Source: an uncultured Pirellula sp. (lineage in GTDB: Bacteria > Planctomycetota > Planctomycetia > Pirellulales > Pirellulaceae). Taken from it: DNA of 59,892 nt. A program made the translations under genes and the position numbers. A model generated the notes under the pieces. The model saw only the letters and a list, made by a program, of their open reading frames with translations. It had not been told where the DNA came from and made no database searches. Every line of letters starts with the position of its first letter. Within the stretch, counting starts at the first letter, position 1. The DNA is taken from assembly GCA_903892355.1 (NCBI GenBank), contig CAITIE010000120.1, positions 1 to 59,892 on the forward strand, given 5' to 3'. Of the stretch, positions 15,665-26,219 are shown one piece after another.

Positions 15665-17995
15665 ATGCCGCATCCTCGAAAACCATCGAAGTCATTGGTT
15701 TCTATCGATCCAAGTCCCTTCTGTCCTCACGGCCAGATCGATTCACACGGCTCTAGCAATACCGCCCCAGCCTTACGGCGTTCACGAAAAGCGTTACGTT
15801 GCGCATTCGTTGGTTCGCTTTTATGGACCGTGGCTCCAGGCTCGATAGATGGTTTGTTCCAAATCGCCCAAGCGCAATCTGAAAAGAGCCCATCGCCAAC
15901 CAACTCCCAGTCTGAAAACTCTATCGCGACCCCAAAAGACCACATGAACGAGAGCAACCCATTTTTTGCACCGAGCAAACTCCCATTGCTAGCCCCAGAC
16001 TTCAAGGCTATCCAAACGCCTCACTTCTTACCTGCATTTGAATCGGGCATGAAGCAACAGCTTGCAGAGATGGATGCGATTGCGGACCAGAAGGATCCTC
16101 CCACGTTCTCGAATACGTTGGTTCCGATGGAGAAGTCAGGTGAGATCCTAACACGCGTCTCCTCGGTCTTTTTTAATTTGGCATCCGCCCATACCAATCC
16201 AGAGATTCAGAAGATCGAAGAAGAGATCGCGCCCAAGCTGGCCGCTCATTCGGATGATATTCACTTGAACAAAAAACTTTTTGCTCGTGTGGAATCGCTC
16301 TGGAACAGTTCCGAGAAAGAAACTTGGACCGAAGAACAACGTCGGCTGCTGCAAGAAACCTATGAGGATTTCGTGCGGGCAGGTGCTAGGCTTTCCGACG
16401 ATCAGCAAGCCAAGGTGCGAGCGATCAATGAGCAGTTGTCGTCGCTTGAGACTCAGTTTCAAAATAACCTTTTGGCCATCACCAAAGAACGGGCAGTGCT
16501 CGTTGACGATGTATCCAAATTGGAAGGGATGAAAGAATCCGAGGTCAATGCGGCCAAGCAAGCTGCCGCGGTGAAAGGCCAAGATGGGAAGTACCTGATT
16601 GCGATCACCAATACGACTCGGCAGCCGGTGCTCACGAGTCTCAAGAACCGAGAGATGCGTCGCCAGGTTTGGCTCGCGTCAGCCAATAGGGCGATTGGAG
16701 AATCAGGAGGGCTCGACAACCAACCGATCGTTCTCGAATTAGCGAGACTTCGCGCCGAGCGGGCGAAACTTCTTGGGTACCCCAACCATGCGGCGTTCAC
16801 CCTTGAAAACCAGATGGCGAACGATCCCAAATCGGCATTCGACATGCTTCGCAACTTAGTGCCTGGAGTGGTCGGTAAAGCCATGTCCGAGGCGCTGATG
16901 ATCGAACAAGCGATGAAGGCCGATGGTGTGAGTGGGCCGGTCGAACCATGGGACTGGGAGTACTATGCCGAGAAAGTACGCGTCAAAGAATATCAAGTCG
17001 ACGAGAACTCGATCAAACCCTACTTCGAACTCGAAAGTGTGCTGAAGAATGGTGTTTTCTATACCTTTGGGAAACTCTATGGCATCGAGTTTCGCGAGCG
17101 CACGGATCTTCCGGTTTGGCATCCGACCGTTCGTGTATTCGACGTGCTCGGAACTGACGGAAAACAAATCGGTTTGTTTTACGCCGACTACTTCCAGCGA
17201 GATAGCAAGCGAGGTGGTGCATGGATGGATTCACTCGTTGCACAGTCTCGTTTGTTAAACCGGCTTCCTGTCGTTGTTAACGTGATGAACATTCCTGAAC
17301 CAGCCCAAGGGGAACCCACCTTGCTGAGTCTGGATCACGTGACAACCATGTTCCACGAATTGGGCCATGGTGTGCATGGATTATTTTCATCGGTCGAGTA
17401 CCCGAGTCTGTCAGGAACGTCGGTGCCTCGAGATTACGTCGAGTTCCCCTCCACGTTCCATGAGGACTGGGCTATCGAACCCGAAGTGTTGACCAACTAT
17501 GCTCGGCACTACCAAACCGGTGAAACGATCCCTAGAGAGTTACTGAACAAAGCGATCGCAGCGAACAAGTTCAATAAAGGGTACGAGACGCTGGAGTATT
17601 TGGCCGCAGCCCTCTTGGACCTGGGATGGCACTCGCTCAACCCGAACGAGATTCCCAAAGACGCCATCGCATTCGAAAACGAACTCCTGAGGCGCTTTGG
17701 CGTAGACTATGCTCCAGTTCCACCGCGCTACCGGACAACGTACTTTGCACACGCGTGGTCCGGTGGCTATTCGGCTGGCTACTATGCCTATCTTTGGAGC
17801 GAAGTCCTCGCGGCCGATGCCTTTGCATTCATGAAGTCGCAACACGGTTTAACGCCGGAAAACGGAAAGCTTTTCCGGGACAAGATTTTATCGCGGGGTG
17901 GTACGCGCGAAGTGATGCAACAGTACATCGATTTCCGGGGGAGTGAGCCCAAGGTTGATGCGCTGCTCATTCGGCGTGGACTTAAACAACCCTAG
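15665..17995 (+). CDS. M3 family zinc oligopeptidase / peptidyl-dipeptidase
   Basis: The 776-residue enzyme cuts oligopeptides. The catalytic HELGH motif lies in TTMFHELGHGVHGLFS at about residues 562-577, followed by the family's VEFPSTFHEDWAIEPEVL block and the C-terminal HAWSGGYSAGYYAYLWSEVLAADAF block. It matches the Dcp/OpdA branch of M3. The first 90 residues are extra: a basic stretch, a hydrophobic segment (CAFVGSLLWTVAPGSIDGLFQIAQAQ) and a Ser/Asn linker, pointing to export. The start at 15665 is uncertain; an internal ATG at 15944 would give a cytoplasmic form. The acetate kinase gene follows 49 bases downstream of the stop. Confidence 0.9.
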   Translation: MPHPRKPSKSLVSIDPSPFCPHGQIDSHGSSNTAPALRRSRKALRCAFVGSLLWTVAPGSIDGLFQIAQAQSEKSPSPTNSQSENSIATPKDHMNESNPFFAPSKLPLLAPDFKAIQTPHFLPAFESGMKQQLAEMDAIADQKDPPTFSNTLVPMEKSGEILTRVSSVFFNLASAHTNPEIQKIEEEIAPKLAAHSDDIHLNKKLFARVESLWNSSEKETWTEEQRRLLQETYEDFVRAGARLSDDQQAKVRAINEQLSSLETQFQNNLLAITKERAVLVDDVSKLEGMKESEVNAAKQAAAVKGQDGKYLIAITNTTRQPVLTSLKNREMRRQVWLASANRAIGESGGLDNQPIVLELARLRAERAKLLGYPNHAAFTLENQMANDPKSAFDMLRNLVPGVVGKAMSEALMIEQAMKADGVSGPVEPWDWEYYAEKVRVKEYQVDENSIKPYFELESVLKNGVFYTFGKLYGIEFRERTDLPVWHPTVRVFDVLGTDGKQIGLFYADYFQRDSKRGGAWMDSLVAQSRLLNRLPVVVNVMNIPEPAQGEPTLLSLDHVTTMFHELGHGVHGLFSSVEYPSLSGTSVPRDYVEFPSTFHEDWAIEPEVLTNYARHYQTGETIPRELLNKAIAANKFNKGYETLEYLAAALLDLGWHSLNPNEIPKDAIAFENELLRRFGVDYAPVPPRYRTTYFAHAWSGGYSAGYYAYLWSEVLAADAFAFMKSQHGLTPENGKLFRDKILSRGGTREVMQQYIDFRGSEPKVDALLIRRGLKQP

Positions 17996-18044
17996 CTTTC
18001 CTCGCGGGTTGCGATTTTTCCTCTTGGATGCGTTAAAGGTTATC

Positions 18045-19268
18045 ATGGCAAAGGAATCGCCGGTCGTATTGGTCCTCAATCCCGGCTCATCGACCCTGAA
18101 GTATGCCATGTATCGGCATCGAGCGAGTTCAGGACTGGAACAACTCGTTGCGGAAACAATGGAATGGCAACTGCGTACTCATGGGACTGCCGACGATTCC
18201 ATCGATACGCAGTGCGTAGACCGCACCATCGCTGGCTTGATCGCGAATCAACATCCTGGCAATAGTCTCGACAATAGCAAGCCAGTGCTTAGGGAACTCG
18301 GCATCGATGTCGTGGCAACACGCGTCGTGCATGGCGGAAGCCTGTTTACCAAACCGACGCGAGTTTCCTCGGAAATGCTGCGGGAGCTTGAAGGCACCAT
18401 CCACTTAGCACCGCTCCATCAACCCCCTGCGATCGCCACCATGCGAGGAGCCATGGCAGCGATTCCCGTAGCGTTGCATGTCGCTTGTTTCGATACTGCA
18501 TTCCATGCGACGTTGCCCGAGGTTGAACGCCGGTTTGCAATCCCAGAGGCGCAATACCGAAACGGCGTCCGCCGCTATGGCTTCCACGGCCTTTCTTACG
18601 AATCGATCGCGCAATGCCTACCAGGTATTTCCTCGCGTGGCGCGTCCGGAAGAACTGTTGTATGCCATCTTGGGAACGGCGCGAGCGTGTGCGGCATGTT
18701 GGCCCTCGAGAGTCGGACAACCACGATGGGGTTTACACCTCTGGACGGGTTGATCATGGGGACTCGATCAGGACGTATCGACCCCGGCATATTGATTCAT
18801 TGGATGCGGCAGTCGATGGGACCCGAGCAGATCGAGACACTTTTGACCAAGGAATCAGGCTTGCTGGGGCTTTCTGGTACGAGCAGCGACATGCGTCGGA
18901 TCGTGGACGCGTTGTCGACTGACGAGAGATGTGAACTGGCGCTCGATATGTTCTGCCGAAGTGTCGCAAAAGAGATCGCAGGGGCAGCAACCGCGCTGGG
19001 TGGAATTGACGCCATCGTCTTCACAGCGGGTATTGGGGAGCACTGCGCGATAGCACGAAGTCGTATTGTTGGGTACCTTGGGTGGATCGGGGCGAAGATC
19101 GACGAATCGCTCAACGATCAAAACTCAGTCCGACTGCATCGACCTGAAAGCACGATCGAGATTCTTTGCATTCCAACCGATGAGCAAAAAATCTTGGCGG
19201 AGAATGGACTGCGATTGCTTCAGACGGTGCGATTGCTTCAAACTAACCGAATGGATCTCGAACCCTAG
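18045..19268 (+). CDS. ackA: Acetate kinase
   Basis: The 407-residue enzyme interconverts acetyl phosphate + ADP with acetate + ATP. The N-terminal [16 protein letters not shown] is the ASKHA phosphate-binding strand. [74 protein letters not shown] and FTAGIGEH are the acetate kinase family blocks in order. Length is normal. I chose the ATG at 18045 ([16 protein letters not shown]); the open frame begins about 100 bases earlier, inside the upstream peptidase gene. The phosphoketolase gene follows 82 bases later in the same direction and makes its substrate, acetyl phosphate. A short tandem duplication (GATTGCTTCA) encodes the end of the protein. Confidence 0.96.
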   Translation: MAKESPVVLVLNPGSSTLKYAMYRHRASSGLEQLVAETMEWQLRTHGTADDSIDTQCVDRTIAGLIANQHPGNSLDNSKPVLRELGIDVVATRVVHGGSLFTKPTRVSSEMLRELEGTIHLAPLHQPPAIATMRGAMAAIPVALHVACFDTAFHATLPEVERRFAIPEAQYRNGVRRYGFHGLSYESIAQCLPGISSRGASGRTVVCHLGNGASVCGMLALESRTTTMGFTPLDGLIMGTRSGRIDPGILIHWMRQSMGPEQIETLLTKESGLLGLSGTSSDMRRIVDALSTDERCELALDMFCRSVAKEIAGAATALGGIDAIVFTAGIGEHCAIARSRIVGYLGWIGAKIDESLNDQNSVRLHRPESTIEILCIPTDEQKILAENGLRLLQTVRLLQTNRMDLEP

Positions 19269-19350
19269 AGTTCGAAGCGACATTGAATTTGTCTGCGAAA
19301 ATAAGTTTTTAAAAAGTACCGATTTCCTTCCACGCACCGGAGCCCCACCC

Positions 19351-21732
19351 ATGGTAAACGGCACTATCTCGACCTCCTCGCAGGCGATCTCGCAGGGCGA
19401 GGTCACCTTGCTGGATGCATTCTGGCGGGCCGCAAATTACCTCTCGGTAGGGCAAATTTATTTGCTCGGAAACCCATTGCTTCGTGAGCCGCTGGTGCGC
19501 GAGCACATCAAACCGCGGTTGCTGGGGCATTGGGGAACCACTCCCGGGCTCAATTTCATCTATGTCCATATGAATCGCGCTATCCGCCAACGGGATCTAA
19601 ACATGATCACCGTGTGCGGACCAGGACACGGTGGCCCAGGTATGGTCGCGTGTGCTTATCTCGAAGGCACCTACAGCGAGGTCTATCCAAACGTTTCCCA
19701 AGACCTCGTAGGAATGCAGAGACTCTTCAAGCAATTCAGTTTCCCAGGCGGAATTCCTTCGCACGTCGCACCGGAGACCCCCGGTTCGATACACGAGGGG
19801 GGAGAATTGGGTTACGCCCTTTCGCACGCGTTTGGCGCAGCGTTCGACAATCCCGATTTGATCGTAACTGCGATCGTCGGGGATGGAGAAGCGGAGACGG
19901 GACCCTTGGCAACTGGGTGGCATGGGAACAAGTTCCTAAATCCCAAGCGCGATGGCGCTGTGCTGCCGATTTTGCACTTGAACGGCTACAAGATCGCAAA
20001 CCCCACCCTGCTCTCGATCATCCCTGAAGAAGAGCTGTCCGCCTTGATGACCGGTTACGGGTATGAGCCGATTTTTGTAAGTGGGTCGGAACCTGCAAAG
20101 GTCCATGTGGAAATGGCGAGCGCTGTTGACTACTGCATCGATCGCATCCAATCGATTTGGAAATCGGCCAGGACGGGATCGTTTGAGGGGCGTCCCCGCT
20201 GGCCAATGATTGTTCTCCGCACTCCCAAAGGATGGACATGTCCGAAGCAAATCGATGGCAAACCGGCCGAGGACTCCTGGCGAGCCCACCAAGTTCCTAT
20301 GGGTGATGCTCGCAAACCGGAGCATATCGTGGTGCTCGAAGGTTGGCTCCGCAGCTACCGTCCCGAGGAGCTCTTTGACTCGAACGGGAAACTCAAGGAC
20401 GAAATCGCTTCGATAGCCCCGCGAGGAACTCGTCGCATGAGCGCGAATCCTATCACCAACGGCGGGGTACTGCTCCAGGAATTGCGTTTACCGGCATTGG
20501 ATCGGTATGCGTTGGCAGTACCGGAGCCGGGAAGCACGATGGCGGAATCGGCAGGCGTTCAAGGGAAGTACATCGCCGGCGTAATGTCCGAGAATCTCGA
20601 GGCAGCCAACTTTCGCGTCTTCAGCCCCGACGAAAATGCATCCAACCGCTGGGGAGCTCTCTTTGATGTCACCAATCGCTGCTTGATCGATCCTGTCCCA
20701 CCGAACGCGGATCACGTCTCCCCGGACGGGCGCGTGCTGGAGGTCCTTAGCGAGCACCAGTGCCAAGGCTGGCTCGAAGGATACTTATTGACTGGTAGGC
20801 ACGGTTTCTTCAATTGCTACGAAGCCTTTATCCATATCATCGATAGCATGTTCAATCAGCATGCCAAATGGCTCAAGGTTTGCAACCATATTCCATGGCG
20901 TCGCCCGATCGCATCGTTGAATTATCTTTTGACCAGCCACGTCTGGAGACAAGATCACAACGGTTTCTCGCACCAGGACCCCGGATTCATCGATCACGTC
21001 GCCAACAAGAAATCGGAGATTATCCGCATTTACCTACCGCCGGATGCGAATACACTTTTGTGCATCACCGAGCATTGCTTGCAGACGAAGAACTACGTCA
21101 ATGTCATCGTCGCTGGGAAACAACCCGCTCTTCAGTATTTTGATATCGACTCTGCCCGAAAGCACTGCCAAGCAGGACTGGGGATCGTGCCGTGGGCCAG
21201 CACCGATGAAGGAGCATCGCCCGATGTGGTGCTCGCATGCTGCGGCGATGTCCCGACCATGGAAGTTCTCGCGGCTCGTGCGATCATTGCAGAACTGATG
21301 CCAGATGTTCGCGTTCGCACCGTCAATGTCGTGGACCTGATGCGACTCCAGCCGCACACTGAACATCCACATGGCTTGTCCGACGACGCGTACGATGCGA
21401 TCTTCACCAACGACCGAGCCGTCATTTTTGCGTTTCACGGCTACCCTTCGCTGATTCACCAGTTAACCTACCGACGACGAGGTCACGATCGACTGCATGT
21501 TCGAGGCTACAAAGAAGAAGGCACAACCACCACGCCTTTCGATATGACCGTCCTCAACGATTTGGATCGATTCAAGTTGGTCATGGATGTGATCGACCGC
21601 GTGCCAGGTCTTTTAAAACGCTATCCCCACGTCCGAGAGGAAATGCTTCGTCGTCGCAGAGAACACCGAGAGTACATAATTCGCGAGGGAGAGGATCCCC
21701 CGGCCATCCGCGATTGGAAATGGAAGAACTAA
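19351..21732 (+). CDS. xfp: Xylulose-5-phosphate/fructose-6-phosphate phosphoketolase
   Basis: The 793-residue thiamine-diphosphate enzyme splits xylulose 5-phosphate (and usually fructose 6-phosphate) with phosphate to acetyl phosphate and an aldose phosphate. Family blocks: [24 protein letters not shown], the ThDP/Mg motif [30 protein letters not shown] and the C-terminal [14 protein letters not shown]. Length is typical. The ATG at 19351 is the first Met next to the conserved N-terminus. The gene sits directly between ackA and an MnmE-like GTPase; with AckA it forms a short phosphoketolase route giving one ATP per acetyl phosphate without further NADH. No inactivating change is visible. 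Confidence 0.97.
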   Translation: MVNGTISTSSQAISQGEVTLLDAFWRAANYLSVGQIYLLGNPLLREPLVREHIKPRLLGHWGTTPGLNFIYVHMNRAIRQRDLNMITVCGPGHGGPGMVACAYLEGTYSEVYPNVSQDLVGMQRLFKQFSFPGGIPSHVAPETPGSIHEGGELGYALSHAFGAAFDNPDLIVTAIVGDGEAETGPLATGWHGNKFLNPKRDGAVLPILHLNGYKIANPTLLSIIPEEELSALMTGYGYEPIFVSGSEPAKVHVEMASAVDYCIDRIQSIWKSARTGSFEGRPRWPMIVLRTPKGWTCPKQIDGKPAEDSWRAHQVPMGDARKPEHIVVLEGWLRSYRPEELFDSNGKLKDEIASIAPRGTRRMSANPITNGGVLLQELRLPALDRYALAVPEPGSTMAESAGVQGKYIAGVMSENLEAANFRVFSPDENASNRWGALFDVTNRCLIDPVPPNADHVSPDGRVLEVLSEHQCQGWLEGYLLTGRHGFFNCYEAFIHIIDSMFNQHAKWLKVCNHIPWRRPIASLNYLLTSHVWRQDHNGFSHQDPGFIDHVANKKSEIIRIYLPPDANTLLCITEHCLQTKNYVNVIVAGKQPALQYFDIDSARKHCQAGLGIVPWASTDEGASPDVVLACCGDVPTMEVLAARAIIAELMPDVRVRTVNVVDLMRLQPHTEHPHGLSDDAYDAIFTNDRAVIFAFHGYPSLIHQLTYRRRGHDRLHVRGYKEEGTTTTPFDMTVLNDLDRFKLVMDVIDRVPGLLKRYPHVREEMLRRRREHREYIIREGEDPPAIRDWKWKN

Positions 21733-21738
21733 AACTCC

Positions 21739-22938
21739 ATGGACGATACCAAACATGTCCCTCACACCTTGGTCACTCGATTAACCTCGACGGTTCCTGC
21801 CGCTATCGCAGTCGTTGAGGTCGATGGTCCCATGGCGGTTTCACTCGTCCAAAAGCACTGGCGACCTAATTTTGGATCCTCGGAATTGAAAGTGGACCAG
21901 ATCCGCTACGGAGTCTTTCGAATCGATCCTGAAGGTTCCGACCATCGCAACGTCGATGAACCAGGAGAATCGATCGTCGTTCACCGAAGCGGTGAGGAAT
22001 GCGTAGAATTGCATTGTCATGGTGGGGCCATCGCCGCCGAACGCATCATCCACGCGCTCGTCCACCATGGAGCTGCTCGCCGCTCTTCGTCGGAATGGAT
22101 CACCAGTCGCTCTGAAGATGACTTCCAAGCCGAAGCGACCATGGCGTTGCTGCAGGCGACCACACTACGGACAACCATGATCCTGATGGATCAATGGCGA
22201 GGGGCTCTCCGCGCGGCAGTCCGATCGATCGAAGAGCATTTGCATCATCAACGCTTCGTCGAGGCCAAAACAGCCATAGCAGCTCTCGAGCAATACTCAG
22301 AACTTGGGCTGCATCTCTTGCAACCATGGAAGGTGGTCCTCTGCGGTCCACCCAATGTCGGAAAAAGTAGCCTCCTTAATCGCTTGCTCGGCTACACACG
22401 CGCTATTGTGCACGAGCAAGCAGGCACGACGCGTGACATCCTCGCCGAATCGACCAGCATCGATGGTTGGCCGGTGGCTCTCGTCGACAGCGCAGGGATC
22501 CGTCCCACGAACGATCAAGTCGAACACCAAGGCATTCAACGAGCCGTTCAAGCGATCCAGGGTGCGGATCGAGTACTGCTCCTCGTCGATCCTGTTCAAG
22601 GTTGGTGCCGCGAGCATGCCGAAATCCTCGAACAAGCAGGCGAAGCAAAAACATTGGTCGTACAAACCAAAGCCGATATCTCGGATCGCAGAGCATCAAG
22701 TGTCCCATCCCACCTCCCGGTCACACTGGTTAGCAACACCCAAAAAATTGGTTTGGATCTATTGCTCGAACGAGTTTCAAGATCGCTCGTTCCCGCCCCC
22801 CCCTCTCAGGGCACTCCCGTGCCTTTCTGCTCAAGGCACCTTCAGTTGCTCGACCACTTCAGTTGCTCGACCAATGGAGGGAATACACGATTCCCACTGT
22901 TTCGAAGAGAAAGCACAAAATTGCATCGGCGAACTTGA
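21739..22938 (+). CDS. MnmE-like (TrmE) GTPase, divergent, with frameshifted C-terminus
   Basis: The 399-residue protein has an N-terminal MnmE-like half (AAIAVVEVDGP, then VELHCHGGAIAAERII) and an inserted G domain: GPPNVGKSSLLNRL, AGTTRDIL, DSAGIR, and QTKAD in place of NKxD. It lacks the FCIGK C-terminal motif that MnmE needs for tRNA U34 modification, so it is more likely a paralogue of unknown role. A 17-base tandem duplication at 22840-22873 changes the reading frame. Without it the protein would continue as HLQLLDQWREYTIPTVSKRKHK and stop at 23001-23003. It starts 6 bases after the xfp stop, so the genes are probably co-transcribed. Confidence 0.75.
   Translation: MDDTKHVPHTLVTRLTSTVPAAIAVVEVDGPMAVSLVQKHWRPNFGSSELKVDQIRYGVFRIDPEGSDHRNVDEPGESIVVHRSGEECVELHCHGGAIAAERIIHALVHHGAARRSSSEWITSRSEDDFQAEATMALLQATTLRTTMILMDQWRGALRAAVRSIEEHLHHQRFVEAKTAIAALEQYSELGLHLLQPWKVVLCGPPNVGKSSLLNRLLGYTRAIVHEQAGTTRDILAESTSIDGWPVALVDSAGIRPTNDQVEHQGIQRAVQAIQGADRVLLLVDPVQGWCREHAEILEQAGEAKTLVVQTKADISDRRASSVPSHLPVTLVSNTQKIGLDLLLERVSRSLVPAPPSQGTPVPFCSRHLQLLDHFSCSTNGGNTRFPLFRRESTKLHRRT
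22840..22873 (+). repeat. 17-bp tandem duplication causing a C-terminal frameshift
   Basis: CTTCAGTTGCTCGACCA occurs twice in direct succession (22840-22856, 22857-22873). As 17 is not a multiple of three, the second copy shifts the frame of the GTPase gene tail. Confidence 0.9.
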
Positions 22939-23083
22939 TTTGTAACGCTTTGTATCAACGCTTGCCCATTTTGTTGCCCGAGCCGAGAATGCACCTCGAG
23001 TAATTCCCGAAACCCATCTGTCTTTAGAACCTTGCAACAAGGGTTGGGCGGGGGAGACGCTTGAAGTTCGAAGGATTTTCCTT

Positions 23084-23374
23084 ATGAAGATAGATGTTAT
23101 CGCGCACCTACACGCAAAACCTGGCCGCGAGGCTGAGTTGCGACAAGTGCTCGAAGGGTTTGTGATTCCGACTCGCAACGAGGATGGTTGCATTCGATAC
23201 GATCTGTTCGTCGACCTCGATCATCCGACCAAGTTCACATTCATCGAGGAGTGGGCCAGCCGTGAGGCTTGGGAAAAGCACGGCCAGTCATCTCACATCA
23301 CATCCGGTCGCAAGCACTTTCCTGAGTTGCTCGCGGAACCTGGTTGGGTTCAAGCGGTAACGCGGATCGCATAG
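23084..23374 (+). CDS. Antibiotic biosynthesis monooxygenase (ABM) domain protein
   Basis: The 96-residue protein has the ABM dimeric alpha-beta barrel pattern: MKIDVIAHLHAKPGREAELRQ (first strand and helix), EDGCIRYDLFVDLDHPTKFTFIEEWASREAWEKH (the C..Y.l..d...p..f...E.W.s..a...H core) and a C-terminal strand. Such proteins include cofactor-free oxygenases of quinols and YgiN-like enzymes, but many have no known substrate. The ATG at 23084 has AAGGA about ten bases upstream. It lies 9 bases before the acyl-CoA synthetase gene, suggesting one transcript. Confidence 0.88.
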   Translation: MKIDVIAHLHAKPGREAELRQVLEGFVIPTRNEDGCIRYDLFVDLDHPTKFTFIEEWASREAWEKHGQSSHITSGRKHFPELLAEPGWVQAVTRIA

Positions 23375-23383
23375 GTTCCCCTG

Positions 23384-25588
23384 ATGCCTGAGACGGACTT
23401 GGGGCCGATGCTCTCCCCGCGTAGTGTTGCGGTGGTGGGAGCCAGCGATACACCGAACAAAGTCGGATCCAGTGTTTTTCGCAATCTGACATCAAGTGGC
23501 TTTGCGGGTCCAATCTATCCGGTCAACAGCCGCTCATCGACCGTACAAGGTCGCGCGGCGTACGGTTCTCTCACTCAAATTGGCCAGCCAATCGACCTTG
23601 TCGTTATTTGCACCCCGGCAGCAACGGTTCCAGCGCTGATTCGTGAGTGCGGTGAGTTGGGGATCCGAGGTGTCGTGGTTTTGACAGCAGGCTTCCGAGA
23701 GCTCGGTGAATCCGGGCGGATACTGGAAGCGAAGATCCTTGAAGAGAAATCCAAATTCCCATCGCTTCGCATCATCGGTCCGAACTGCGTCGGAATCGTC
23801 GAGCCTAAGATTCGATTGAGCGCGAGTTTTGCATTGGGGATGCCTGCGGCGGGAAGCGTGGCGTTCATTTCCCAATCGGGAGCCCTTTGCACGGCGATCC
23901 TCGATTGGGCGTTGCTCCAAGGGGTTGGATTCTCACACTTCATCTCGCTCGGAAATCAACTCGATGTTGGATTTGCCGATCTCCTCGACTACCTCGCGGA
24001 GGATCCTGAAACCACGTCTGCAATTCTCTACATAGAATCGGTCGTGCAATCTCGATATTTCATGGCTGCTGCGAAGAAATTTGCTAGCCGAAAACCGTTG
24101 ATCGCGTACAAGGCGGGGCGATTCGCACAATCCGCCAAGGCTGCTGCATCGCATACGGGAGCGATGGCTGGAGTCGACGCAGTGTACGATGCCGCGATGA
24201 AGCGTGCAGGGATCGTGCGAGTCTTCGACATGCAATCCCTCTTTGCGTGTGCAGAACTTTTGACGCTGCATCCCCAAGCCATCGGTCCACGACTGGCTAT
24301 CGTGACAAACGCCGGTGGTCCTGGCGTGATGGCGACCGACACATTGCTCGAAGAGAACGGTCAGCTCGCGGAATTAGCGCCTGAGACCATCAAAGAACTC
24401 GATGCATTCCTACCTGTGAATTGGTCCCGGGCCAATCCAGTCGATGTCATCGGAGATGCCGATGCCGAACGGATTTCGAAAGCGGTGACAGCAACCTTGG
24501 CTGACCCCAACGTTGACACCGTTCTTGCATTATTAACCCCTCAAGCGATGACGCATCCGACCCAGAGCGCACGCGCGCTAGCCGCAATTTCCATCCCTCC
24601 CGGCAAAGCCATCTTGGCATCGCTGATGGGAGGAGAACAAATCGCAGAGGGAAGACGGATCCTTCAGCAGAGCGGCATTCCCACCTTCGAAACTCCGGAG
24701 CAAGCGATCCATGGCTTGATGCATTTGATCGATCACTCCAAGAGACGCGACTCGCTGACGACTATTGTCGATAACAAACCGATACCCTTGGCCGGAACTC
24801 GCGAAGAACGCCGACGGTACGTTGATGATTTGGCCAAACCATCAATGAAACCATTGTCTGAAATGGGAACATCGGCTCGCACGTTGACCGAACCGGAATC
24901 CAAACAACTGCTTGTCCGCTATGGTATTCCCACTACCCCGATACGGATCGCTCCAACGGCAAGTGAAGCCGTCCAGGCTGCCGAGGAACTCGGGTTTCCG
25001 GTCGTCCTGAAAATTCTTTCTCCGCAAATCTCCCACAAGACCGACGTAGGTGGCGTCGCACTGAATTTAGCGACAGCCACTCAGGTACGTGAGTCGTTTG
25101 AACGGATGATCGCCCAAGCCCGTTCGATGCGACCTGAAGCCGAACTTCTCGGCGTAACCGTCCAACCCATGATCGCGGAACTGCACGGCGTCGAGTTAAT
25201 TCTCGGTGCAAAGCAAGATCCTGTTTTCGGATCGGTGATCATGATGGGAACCGGCGGGATCCATGCTGAGATCTATCGAGACCGCTCGCTGGAATTGCCA
25301 CCCATCGACCGTTCACTCGCCCTTCGCATGCTCCAAAATCTGAGATGCTGGCCATTGCTTCAAGGATACCGCGGCGCGAAAGCGGCGAACATCGAAGCTG
25401 TCGCGGAACTCATCACTCGCTTCGCCGCCATGATCGTTGAACAACCCCGAATTCTCGAGTGCGATTTGAATCCACTGGTCGTCAGCTCCAGTCAGGTGAT
25501 CGTACTTGATGCTCGCTTTGTGATCGGCAATTCTAGCTTTTCGCCGGCCGATCCTTTTTCCCATCTTGCCATCGCCCCGGAAAACTGA
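23384..25588 (+). CDS. Acetate/acyl-CoA synthetase (ADP-forming), fused alpha and beta subunits
   Basis: The 734-residue protein couples acyl-CoA (probably acetyl-CoA) hydrolysis to ATP synthesis from ADP, or the reverse. The N-terminal part has a CoA-binding Rossmann domain (SPRSVAVVGASDTPNKVGSSVFRNL), then succinyl-CoA-ligase-like domains (IIGPNCVGIV, FISQSGALCTAILDWA, YKAGRF...AASHTGAMAG). The C-terminal third is an ATP-grasp beta domain (YGIPTTPIRIA, GFPVVLKILSPQISHKTDVGGVALNL, GSVIMMGTGGIHAEIYRD, ILECDLNPLVV). There is no extra C-terminal acetyltransferase domain of the PatZ type. Its place near ackA and xfp fits acetate/acetyl-CoA metabolism with ATP gain. Confidence 0.92.
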   Translation: MPETDLGPMLSPRSVAVVGASDTPNKVGSSVFRNLTSSGFAGPIYPVNSRSSTVQGRAAYGSLTQIGQPIDLVVICTPAATVPALIRECGELGIRGVVVLTAGFRELGESGRILEAKILEEKSKFPSLRIIGPNCVGIVEPKIRLSASFALGMPAAGSVAFISQSGALCTAILDWALLQGVGFSHFISLGNQLDVGFADLLDYLAEDPETTSAILYIESVVQSRYFMAAAKKFASRKPLIAYKAGRFAQSAKAAASHTGAMAGVDAVYDAAMKRAGIVRVFDMQSLFACAELLTLHPQAIGPRLAIVTNAGGPGVMATDTLLEENGQLAELAPETIKELDAFLPVNWSRANPVDVIGDADAERISKAVTATLADPNVDTVLALLTPQAMTHPTQSARALAAISIPPGKAILASLMGGEQIAEGRRILQQSGIPTFETPEQAIHGLMHLIDHSKRRDSLTTIVDNKPIPLAGTREERRRYVDDLAKPSMKPLSEMGTSARTLTEPESKQLLVRYGIPTTPIRIAPTASEAVQAAEELGFPVVLKILSPQISHKTDVGGVALNLATATQVRESFERMIAQARSMRPEAELLGVTVQPMIAELHGVELILGAKQDPVFGSVIMMGTGGIHAEIYRDRSLELPPIDRSLALRMLQNLRCWPLLQGYRGAKAANIEAVAELITRFAAMIVEQPRILECDLNPLVVSSSQVIVLDARFVIGNSSFSPADPFSHLAIAPEN

Positions 25589-25601
25589 CCGGTCTGCAGG
25601 C

Positions 25602-25638
25602 CATTGATCTGCAGTACAACCATCGATCTGCAGTACAA
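25602..25638. repeat. Short tandem repeat upstream of the CNB/hydrogenase genes
   Basis: CAT(T/C)GATCTGCAGTACAA occurs twice in succession (25602-25619, 25621-25638), with a shorter echo GGTCTGCAGG just before. It sits about 30 bases before the next start codon, where an operator could be. Confidence 0.7.
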
Positions 25639-25667
25639 TAGGAAAGCTTCACGCGAAAGGAAGAATC

Positions 25668-26183
25668 ATGAGCCATGAGCCTTGGGAGGAATGGGATGCC
25701 AAGTTTCAACAGACCATCGTCGGCGATTACTTGAGCATCGACCAACGGACCAAACTTTGTCACGTCGCGAAATTGGTGGAGTGCCGTATCGGAGAACTCC
25801 TTTTCCGCGAAGGGGGGCACAGCGACTGCTCGTATGTGTTGCTCCATGGGCAACTGGATCTGCTCATGAAGGTTCCCGGGCGAGGCGACCAGCGGATATT
25901 GACCGTGGGGCCGGGCGATTTTCTTGCATGGTCGTCTGTACTTGGGGATGGAACCATGACCTGCTCCGCCCTCTGCCGGACCGATTGTCAGTTGTTCTCG
26001 TTGCACGCAGCCTCGCTCAAGTCGTTGCTCGAAACGGATCACGAATTGGGATACCAGTTCATGAGAATGCTTTCGGGCGGATTATCCCATCGTTTGATGG
26101 CGACCCGACTGCAGTTGCTGGATCTGTTCGCTCCAAATAATGAGAACCATGGTCTTCCAAACGTTTTGCAAAAATCGTCATGA
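25668..26183 (+). CDS. Cyclic-nucleotide-binding-fold (Crp-type sensor) protein without HTH
   Basis: The 171-residue protein has the double-stranded beta-helix of the cNMP-binding family: LVECRIGELLFREGGHSDCSYVLLHGQLDLLMKVPGRGDQRILTVGPGDFLAWSSVLGDGTMTCSALCRTD (described in pieces), then a dimerisation-type helix. No DNA-binding helix-turn-helix follows, so it is not a Crp-type transcription factor. The ribosome binding site GAAAGGAAG lies seven bases before the ATG. The hydrogenase beta-subunit gene starts 36 bases after its stop, same direction. CNB-domain proteins next to NADP-linked [NiFe] hydrogenases recur in bacteria, so it may sense a signal for, or associate with, the hydrogenase. That is inference. 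Confidence 0.82.
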   Translation: MSHEPWEEWDAKFQQTIVGDYLSIDQRTKLCHVAKLVECRIGELLFREGGHSDCSYVLLHGQLDLLMKVPGRGDQRILTVGPGDFLAWSSVLGDGTMTCSALCRTDCQLFSLHAASLKSLLETDHELGYQFMRMLSGGLSHRLMATRLQLLDLFAPNNENHGLPNVLQKSS

Positions 26184-26219
26184 TAGCGCCCCGCGCAGCA
26201 CCCTCCCGAAAGCACAATC

